NCBI GenBank assembly: GCA_008729055.1
Contig: SDUX01000074.1
Location: forward strand, 1 to 41,734
DNA: 41,734 nucleotides
From: Pyropia haitanensis
Lineage: Eukaryota > Rhodophyta > Bangiophyceae > Bangiales > Bangiaceae
Reading direction: 5' to 3'
Shown here one piece after another: positions 33,954 through 41,734 of the stretch (position 1 is the first letter of the stretch; each line of letters opens with the position of its first letter). A program made the position numbers and the translations under genes. Below the pieces are notes generated by a model that saw only the letters and a program-made list of their open reading frames with translations, was not told the origin of the DNA and ran no database searches.

Positions 33954-36900
33954 GGCTGCGGCCGCTGCAGTTGCTCATGGTGCCGCAGGCTCCCCGCACG
34001 ATAAACATTCACCACGACAAACGGGCGCGACGACGAGGTTGCATCGTTGACGGCGGCGGCGGGGGCGGCGGCCGCGGGGGGTTGTGCTGCCCCGCCCCCC
34101 CCCCCCCCCCCCCCCCCCGCCTGCAAACCAATAGAAGTCTCGGTTGCATGAAACATGATGACAGCCACGTCGGATCGATGCGAGTCGATCCCCAATGAGA
34201 CGCTCTCGAGCTGACGGTACAGCGCGCGTACGACGCCCGTCACCTCGGCAATCATCTCGCAAAAGACGCCCAACACGAGCGCCCGCTCACCAGGGGAATC
34301 GACTCCACCCACGAGTGCCGTCTTGATCCGATGCAGCTGCTCAATGACGCGGGTGGCGACGGCGGCGTGAAGCTTGTCGTTGGCACCTCGGCCGGGGCTT
34401 CGGACGTACGGTTCGTGGATTGGCTCGACCATGTAGCGAATGTTGGACCGGCGACTGCTCTCTGCGCGGATGACTGCGACCGGCCGGTTGGCATTGGTGC
34501 CGACCGCGGACAGCAGGGTCGTCACTAGACCCGCAGGCGCGGTGGCGGTGAGCAGCAGCAGCGGGCACGGCAGTTCCGACAGAGGTTGCGCACGTGCGAC
34601 AGGTGGGTTCGAAAGGTAGACCACAGCGGCACCAGGTGGACCTCATCGACAACCAGACGTGCCAGACGACCGTCCTGGTCGAGACGACGGATCAAATCGC
34701 GAAAGGTTGCCAAATGGTGTACGGCCGAGCAAATGTCCGACACGATGAGCGCTGCTGCACGCTCCCCCCCACCGCGGACCGCTCCCTGCGCCCAGACGCC
34801 GGTGGGGATGGCCATGCCACGGGCGGCTGACAGGATGGTGCCCGACACGGCTCGGGTGGGCGTCAAGACGATCGTTACGGGAGGGGCGAAATGGGATCCA
34901 ACGGGGACGACCGTCGACGTTCCCATCGCCGATGCAAAAGCACACGACCGGGCAGCATCCACGCCGGCGCGACAGGGAGCGAGAAACGTCAGCGTCTTGC
35001 CCGCACCCGTCGGGAGGACGACCAGCTGCGTGACGGGCTCGCGCGCCACCATCACCGTGTGTACAGCCGTCCGCTGGGCGTCGGACTTGTACATGCGCGT
35101 CCCATACAGGGAGCTGACGACCGCATCCACGGCACGGCGTGCGTCGCCGCTGTTGGGGCGGACGATGCGGCTCAGCGACTCGTTGACCGCCGCATTGCCG
35201 GCTACACTGCTCATCCTCACGGGATTGCGAGCGTCGCTGGCAGTCGTCGCCCCGCCGCCGCCGCCGCCGCCGCCGCCGCCAGCTCCCGCGCCACCACCGC
35301 CACCGGTTGTTGTCCCTTGAGCAGCTGCTGTCGCTGGCGACGGCGATGCCACCGCCCGCCCCCCCCCCCCCCCACCCGCGCCGGCGGCCGGCGCGCCGCC
35401 GGCCGCAGCAGCATCTGCCGTCTGGATGCTCAGAGGATGTGTCAGACCGCCAGTACCGTGGGCAGACGATAACCCGAGGGCGGCGTGCCAACGGGTAGAA
35501 AAGATGCGAAAGAGGCTGTAGGTGGTGTTGTTGAGCGCGCCAAACGTGTGCGTCGGGTCGCCGGCATAGGCGGTGGTGGCGGTTGCGCTCGTGTGCCCCA
35601 TCTGCGCGTCAAGGACACGGCCCCAGGCAACTAGGCCCTCGACAGGCGTGCGCACCGACGCGCTTGCGGCGGCGACGCCCCCCCCGGTGGGGCCGCGATG
35701 GCGGCCGGCGTGCCGAGGGCTGGGTCGAGAGGGTCAAAGTCGGCAATCAGCCGGCCGACGCCGTTGATATACTGCCGAAGCACACGGACGGTAATGGGGA
35801 GGGTAGAGACGCGGAGAAGGAGGTCATCTGCGAGGGCGGCGGTCAAGGCTCGCGGCTGTAGCTGCTGCCCGCGCTCGTCGCGGAAAAGGAGCGCCCGGTC
35901 GATGGCGCCGCCATGACCGGCGCCAATGAGGGTGGAAGAGGGCGCCGCCGGGTCTACAGCACGGCTTAGGTAGGCGTCGAGCGGCTCGACAAAGACGAGG
36001 TACTGGATGACGAGGGACGACGAGGGCGCGTCATGCCACCTCACAATAGGCCGTCCGGTACCCTGGCGCTCGACTTGACCCTTCCAGTAGGTGATGACGG
36101 TGTAGACCAGCCCGTTGTGGACAAAGACGGACCGATGGGCGCGGGCCGAGGAAGCGCAGAGGCGCACGCCAGCCGACTCTGTCATGCGGGCAGGGGCGCC
36201 GCCTACACAGTGGGTTATCGCCCAAATGAGCGCCCGGCAGCGGTTGGCGAGCTGACGCCAGGTGCGGAGCTTGGCAGCGTCGGTTACAACCGGCGGGGCG
36301 GTCAGGTCGAGCTCCTCCACACCCGGGTCTCGCTCTGACGGCTTGACTGCGACACGGACGGGGCAGTCGGGCGAGTCGAGCACCCCAGACGCAATCATGT
36401 GGCTGCGCCAGCCACTGACGAGACGGGCGTTGACGGGGAGCTCGAGGAAGGAGACGCCGGGCGACTGGACGTTTGGCGAGTCGATCAGCTGTACGGCTTG
36501 GGCGTAGAAGCCAGAGCCGGTGGGGTCGTAGCCAAAGGTGAGTTGCTGGAGCAGCCCGCCGAGCTCCCGCTGAGCCGCTCTCACCCGCGCACCGACGGTG
36601 GCGGTGCTCATGTGAAGGCCACGGTGGAGCAGCGTGCCACAAACCGCGCCAGGCGGAGCGCCGGCGGGCAGGTGAGAGGGGTCGTCACACGGGATAAACG
36701 CTGGCGCTACCGTCTCGGACCGACTGATCGCTTCGCATGACGCGGACAGCTGCACAATGTAGGCCGCCGCAGTCGTAGACGTTGGGTTGGTCGCCATTGC
36801 GATGCGCTCAAACGACTCTTCAACCGACCCGGTGGGGACGTTCATGAAAAAGAGCGTGTTGACAATGTGGGTTGCAAACAGGAGGGATGTCGCCAGGTGA

Positions 36901-36979
36901 CCACCGGCGGTCGCGCTCATGTGCGAGCAGTGGTCGGCGGCGCTCTGCGCATCACGCGCGTCGTTGTCATTGTCGTCGT

Positions 36980-37013
<34 letters not shown>

Positions 37014-38749
37014 TCCGACTGCCACCGCAGCGGAGGTGTCCAACCCACTCGTTTGCCCACCGGACGCGTACGCGACCGACACAAAAGGCATGGCAAGGGC
37101 CAGGTCGCACCGCGGCTTGTTTTCGCCACCTACGTGACTCAGCCGTGGGTCGTACGTCTCGTGACAGAGTGCAGACAATAAGGAGCTGACGGCCGGAACG
37201 AGAAGACTATTGGCCAGCACCGTCGTGTCGTCCTGGCCAGGGAAGAGTTCCTCACCGCCGGTCTGCTGCTGCGGCTCCCGCTGCGCCCGCTGCCGCCGCA
37301 ACCGCAAACGCCGGAGGCCGCTGGCAGCGTGAGTGCGGTACGAGTCGCGCATGTTGAGCGCCGCCAGCTGGGTTTCGCGGTCAAAAGTGACCGACGCGTT
37401 GTCCGCTTCCAGGGCGGCGGCAGCGGGGCGGTCGGCGAGTGCCGCCAGCTCTTGCGTCACGTACAGTACAATGGCCACGTCTCGGGCGTAGCGGACAAGC
37501 GTCGGCTTGGTGACGTGGATGTTAAACCGCCGCAGCTGCAAGTCGCTCGTCTGCCCAATGCGCAGGCGGCTGAGAAGGGTGGTCTGGTCCGACTTGCGCA
37601 GGTAGCTCAACGCATCGTTGAACAGGGACAGGACAGCGTCTTGGATGCACGCAAAGTAAAACGCGCCAGACGGGGGCAGAGTCGCACCGCGGTTCTCCAC
37701 GTCAGCGCTCGCCGTACGGCTGACTCGACGGAGGAATGGGCCAAAGTGCTGCGCAACGCCCGCCGCGGTCCAGTGCAGTCGAGACAGGTCCTCGTGGAAG
37801 CGGTACTGCTGGAGGAGTCCGCCACACTGGTTGTCAGCTGTTTCTCCAGACGTCGACAACGGGTACCCGTCGCCGTCACCGCCGGCGCCGGCGCCGCCGC
37901 CGGCGCCGCCCCCAGCGCTGCTACCACGGGCCGGATTGGCGGACGTGCGAGGACCGCGCAAAAAGACGTCGAGCGGCAGAATCGAAGACGAGACCCGCTT
38001 GGGCATCGCCGCCTGCGACGTTGCAGCGGCGGCGCCAGTGCCGCCGCCGCCGCCGCCGCCGCCGCCCTCCTGTGCGACACCAGCGGCAGCGGCGGCAGCG
38101 GCGGCGGTGGCGGCAGTGGTAAAGGTCGAAATGACCACTGGAAAGAGGGAAACCTTGTTGCCACGCTGCAGGGACTGCACGTGCGCAATGTGGTAGGAGC
38201 GAAGACCACAAGCGGTGGCGCCTTCCGCGTCGGTGCGCACCTGGTGCAAGCGGGTGAGTAGCCTGGCCGTCGGCGCCACAGTGTGGCACTGGTAGCACAC
38301 TGAAAAATCAGGGCGGATGGAAAGGTGGGGAATACGGGGTAGGTGCGTCGCGGTCACCGACGCCGGCCACGCATGTAGCTGGTAGCGTTCGCGAAGCGCC
38401 ACTTGCGCAGGCCGCGGCGGGGAAGAAAGAAGCTCGCGAGCGCTCTCGACGGTCGCCGACGGCAACGGAGCCTGGCTGGACGACGACGGCGGCGACCGCA
38501 CATCGGTGCCCCCCTGCCCAGTTGTTGCCGTCTCCTTGTCAGCCACCAGCTTGCGCAGAGCCGACTTGTGCGACTGCGTTGACAGATGATGCTTGAGCTG
38601 CGCCGCGTCCATGATGGTCGTGTCGCACGGCACGCATAGCACCCACGCGGTGGTCGTCCACAGCGCGAGGCCAGTGGGGTCCCCGCGGCAGAGCCGGGGC
38701 TGTCGGCCAACGTCGGCGGCCGCGCCTCTGCCGCCGGTGCCGACAGCGG

Positions 38750-38833
<84 letters not shown>

Positions 38834-39052
38834 ACTAGCCGACGCAGCACCAGCAGAGGGACGACTGGCACCGCCACCAACCATCGGCGTGATCTCGTCC
38901 GACGAATCCGCCTCGGTGGTCGCCGGCACGACCGCCGCAGCCGACGGCGGCGCAGGCGGCGGCGCTGCAGGTGCCATGGGCGGCACGGCCGGTGGAGCGA
39001 GCGCAGACGTCCATGTTGTGTCGATCGCGGGAGAGGCGGAGCGGGAATCCAT
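31631..39052 (-). CDS. RecQ-like SF2 helicase with C2H2 finger and recombinase-like box (helicase 2, three frame breaks)
   Basis: Full-length paralogue of helicase 1, about 2,470 codons if frames are joined, TAA stop, start at the ATG at 39052 (MDSRS). Proline run, then C2H2 finger CVPCDTTIMD...HLSTQSH (about 38560-38640), RVLRQYINGVG (about 35770), GHTSATATTAY (about 35560-35600), Walker A LPTGAGKT (about 35010), DEVH (about 34650), LLLTATAP (about 34550), QASGRICR (about 33640), C...CDFC (about 33380), and C-terminal CAWC/CMVC/CHACF zinc region. Both paralogues end LARAF-LSF. Frame changes occur near 38675 (GGGG run), 35680 (run of eight G on the coding strand) and 34585 (CTCTG where CTCTTG is expected); each is one missing base, and the homology passes straight across each. 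The HxxR of helicase 1 is HxxA here. Either recent inactivation or consensus errors. Confidence 0.72.
32776..32892. repeat. GGA/GAG purine run coding poly-proline in helicase 2
   Basis: The plus strand is an almost pure GAG/GGA purine tract, which encodes a proline run in the minus-strand helicase between the cysteine cluster and the C-terminal zinc region. Helicase 1 has no comparable tract at this place. Confidence 0.7.
33902..33952. repeat. CTG/CAG run coding poly-glutamine in helicase 2
   Basis: About sixteen GCT/CTG units on the plus strand encode glutamine repeats in the linker between helicase motifs III and VI. Confidence 0.75.
34095..34118. repeat. Run of 24 C (24 G on coding strand) in helicase 2
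   Basis: An unbroken 24-base homopolymer encodes a poly-glycine stretch. The frame is kept because 24 is a multiple of three, but such a run is prone to slippage in replication and to miscounting in sequencing. Confidence 0.85.
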
Positions 39053-39253
39053 TCCTCCGCGGCGACGGGGAGAAGCAATGCCGCCGCAGATGGGTTCAGG
39101 GACGAGGTGGGACAGCGGGGAAAGGGTCAGCGGGGTCCGCAAAGGAGGGGAAAGGCTCGCAGATCGGGGATCAAGACGGGGGGCGCGACGACGGTGAGGA
39201 CGTGACGGGGAGCGCGATCATGGCGGGATGGTCACGGCTGAACGGGTGGACCC

Positions 39254-39260
39254 TTTTATA
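39254..39260 (-). promoter_or_regulatory. TATA box of helicase 2
   Basis: The minus strand reads TGTATAAAAGGG, a textbook TATA box, 202 bp upstream of the ATG at 39052. It fixes the transcription direction and supports the chosen start. Confidence 0.6.
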
Positions 39261-39592
39261 CAGGCGTGAGCAGGTGCTGACAGCGCGGGAGAATTCAAAC
39301 GGTTTGAAACAAACGTGGTCCTTTTGGCGCCAACGCACGCGCGCCAAACGGTTTGAAACCGTCGTGGTAGTTTTGGCGCCAACGCGCGGGCTGCGAAAGA
39401 GAGAAAAGAACACAGCAGGCACGCGTTGCTGAGCCTGCGGGGCGGCGGCGCAATGCCGGCGCCAGGCCGGCGGGGAGGCCCAGCGAGGGCGGGCGTCGAA
39501 AGAAAATGATTGGGGCATCGACCTGGTGGACTGCCGCAAAGGGGCGGTCACCGGGCGGATCGAACCGTGTGACGGCAAAGTCCGCGGTTCCC

Positions 39593-39648
39593 CAGATCCG
39601 TAGTACTACGGAACTGGGCGTCCCCAGTTCCGTAGTACTACGGATCTG
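39593..39648. repeat. Double palindrome forming a 26-bp-arm inverted repeat
   Basis: Two CCGTAGTACTACGG cores (39598-39611 and 39630-39643) are embedded in arms that are exact reverse complements of each other: 39593-39618 and 39623-39648, separated by four bases. One strand can fold as a 26-bp hairpin, or each core can fold by itself. It lies about 335 bp upstream of the helicase 2 TATA box. Confidence 0.9.
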
Positions 39649-40450
39649 AGAACGGTTCAGACATGCCGGAACGTCAAGGTCAATCTCGTCATGCCTGACT
39701 AGTACTCGACCCGCCTTTGGATTATTTGGGTGTCGGATCGTCTAAGATTTACAATACCGTCGTAATTTGGCTTAGGCGAGACTGTGTACTGACTGAGCCG
39801 ACCTTCCAAATGAAATTATAGTACTTGTCGACCCTTTGTGTACTTTTTTGTCAACAATCGCCTATGTCAGCGTACTTGAACATTGCAAGGGGGTGGTGTA
39901 CGCCGCCTGACGGACGCTCACCGGGTCATTTCAGCCCCAGAGAGAGCACGGAGCGGCCGCGTACGTGGAGCAAGTGCGTAGTTGACGTGCGTGTCGAGCA
40001 ACAAATTAAGTGACACAATATCCATTTACGTAGAAGGGTGTGTACCAGAAAGTGATTGCACGTCAAATGCGCAACCGGGACGCACCAGCGCGCTGCCGAT
40101 CGCGTTGAGATCCACGCAGGGATGCGGACGAGCAGCAGCAGTGGATCAGGCCACGCGGGAGCCCGCGTCCATCTCGAATGACGCGTGGCGCCTGGTCGGC
40201 CGCCACCAGTTGGCACGCTGCGTTTGGGCGGGCTGCGCACCACGCGTTTGTATCGTACAGCACAAGGGTGGATGGCCCGCCGCGGGTCGAACAGCACAGT
40301 CGCACGTGTGAAAAAAAGGGGCTGGCTGAGGGGGGACGTCTACACCCACGACATGGCGAGCCGCCGGCTGCGCACTCGTCTCGGGGCCGACGATAGACGC
40401 CCAAAAGTGGTAGGGCGCACGCTGGGGGAGTGAGTGCCAAATGAGATGCG
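39649..40450. other. Intergenic stretch right of the double palindrome; no gene seen
   Basis: Moderately GC-rich, AT-richer at 39.7-40.05 kb. ORFs present are short, overlapping on both strands and without recognisable motifs. I see no RNA gene. Confidence 0.45.
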
Positions 40451-40478
40451 GGCAAGGCAGGTGAATGCTGAGGGCGGG

Positions 40479-41734
40479 GGGGGGGGGGGGGGGCGATCGC
40501 ACGCGGTTGCCCTTGGGAGGTGGGGCGACAGGGTCGAGGGGGATAGACACGGAGAAGCGTGCCTGCCCCCGGGGTGAGTTCATCCGACACGCGGTTTATT
40601 CTGGGACAATATTTTAGGGGAGGGGGAGCCAGCCAGACGTGGAGGGGGGGCAACGCACGGGATTGGCGCCCGACAGACTCGGAAGGGAGGATCCAACCGA
40701 GGAGGACGTACCCGCGAAATTGACGTCCAGAGAGGGGTACGTCCTCCCAGAAGAGAACTTACAGCGGGGGGGCTCGGAGGACGTACCCGCGAAATTGACG
40801 TCCAGAGAGGGGTACGTCCTCGAGGGGGGGGAAACAGTGGGATTCGGAAGGAAGGACGTGCGCCAGATTTGGATCGTCCGAGAGGGAAGGTGTTCTTAGG
40901 CGCCATTCGGGGGAAGGGGGGAGGGGGAGCCACAGGCATCGGACGCGGGACGTGGTCAATGAGCCTCAAAAAAAATCGCAACGGGAGGGGGGGTGGGGGG
41001 GGGCTCACCCGCGGTATTGACGTCCTGAGGAAGGTTCTTTCCCCCGCGCATCTAACCCGGTTGATGGGAGGGGAAGGAGACAGAGGGGGGAGGGGTGGGA
41101 AACGCGACACTGCGAAACGAGGGAGGAATGGTTTCGCCATGGGGGCATGCGCCAGGCGCGGGAGGCAGGGGAATATAGGAAAAAGGGAGGGAGCGCGGGA
41201 AAACTGGGAGGCACGATAACGCAGGGGGCAGGGGGGGAGGAAACAGGGGAAACGGGAGGGGGGGGGGGGGGGGCGGGGGAGGGCAGGAAGACTGGAAAGA
41301 ACTCAAAGGCAGGGGGCGGGGAGGAGGGGCACGGACAGGAGGGACGGGGGGCGGAGGGGAGGACTGGAAAGGGGACGGGGGGGGCGCGGAACACCCGGGA
41401 CGCACACTGATAATGCAGGGGGCGGGGAGAACACAACAAAGAAGGGGAGGGGAGGCGGGGGGCGGGGGTAGGGTGGTAAGACTGGAGGGGAGGCGAAGGG
41501 AGGGCGGGAAGACTGGGGAGGCATAAGTGGGAGGAGAAGGAGGGGCATAGGATAATTGGGGGGAGAGGGGGGAGGACTCGCACAGCGGGCACGGAGGGGG
41601 AAAGGCTGGGAGGCACAATGATGCACGGGGCGAGGGGGAGGGGCACACGGATGGGAGGGGGGGGGCGGGGAGGGCGAGGGTGCACACAGAGTTGAGAGCG
41701 AGGCACTGGCGGGAGAGGACGGAGAAGGGCGGGA
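40479..41734. repeat. G-rich right end with repeated hairpins; no gene
   Basis: Dominated by G runs on the plus strand, including an unbroken run of about 17 at 40479-40495 and another of similar length near 41260. A 75-bp repeat with internal hairpin occurs at 40702-40746 and 40777-40821: GAGGACGTACCC pairs with GGGTACGTCCTC around a loop holding CGAAATTGACGTCC. Similar GAAATTGACG motifs occur in the G-rich flank of helicase 1. The long minus-strand ORFs are proline/serine composition artefacts. Confidence 0.7.

Noticed and set aside
40479..41734. Telomeric repeat at the right end
   Set aside because: G runs are irregular with no TTAGGG-like unit.

Overview
The window reads as nuclear-type DNA of a GC-rich microbial eukaryote, or a very large mobile element living in one. 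The evidence is long intron-poor genes rich in alanine, glycine and proline runs, TATA-type boxes instead of bacterial ribosome-binding sites, ATG starts about 140-220 bp downstream of those boxes, and proteins that resemble the C2H2/RecQ-like helicases repeated in fungal genomes (the telomere-linked and OrsD-like class). I cannot name the species. Every gene I can support lies on the minus strand.

Layout from right to left, in the direction of transcription. Helicase 2 (39052 to 31631) carries three single-base frame breaks. A repeat-rich spacer (about 28.7-31.6 kb) follows. Next is a ParB-like/2OG-Fe(II)-dioxygenase fusion (28673 to 20523), also broken by single-base losses. A palindrome array comes next (19.09-20.46 kb), then an intact DNA methyltransferase-SET fusion (18820 to 14291), a G-rich spacer (12.8-14.3 kb), and intact helicase 1 (12820 to 5690). 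A second palindrome array (4.68-5.5 kb) precedes a second, heavily frameshifted copy of the ParB-dioxygenase gene (4231 to beyond position 1). The right end (39.65-41.73 kb) is G-rich and has no recognisable gene.

The locus is therefore a tandem pair of modules, each with a helicase followed by a ParB-dioxygenase fusion, and a methyltransferase-SET gene sits between them. The two copies of each gene are clearly homologous but strongly diverged, so the duplication is old or there are two elements. The spacers upstream of most genes carry 18 copies of a perfect or near-perfect palindrome (core CCGTAGTACTACGG) or a sister palindrome with the same GTAGTACTAC centre.

My working hypothesis is inference: a selfish or subtelomeric island that encodes its own DNA-base writer (methyltransferase), a possible base oxidase (dioxygenase), a possible histone or protein methylase (SET), a DNA-binding ParB fold, and a helicase with a tyrosine-recombinase-like box, with the palindromes as candidate recognition sites. 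This resembles in logic the association of TET/JBP oxygenases with fungal transposons, but the parts are different.
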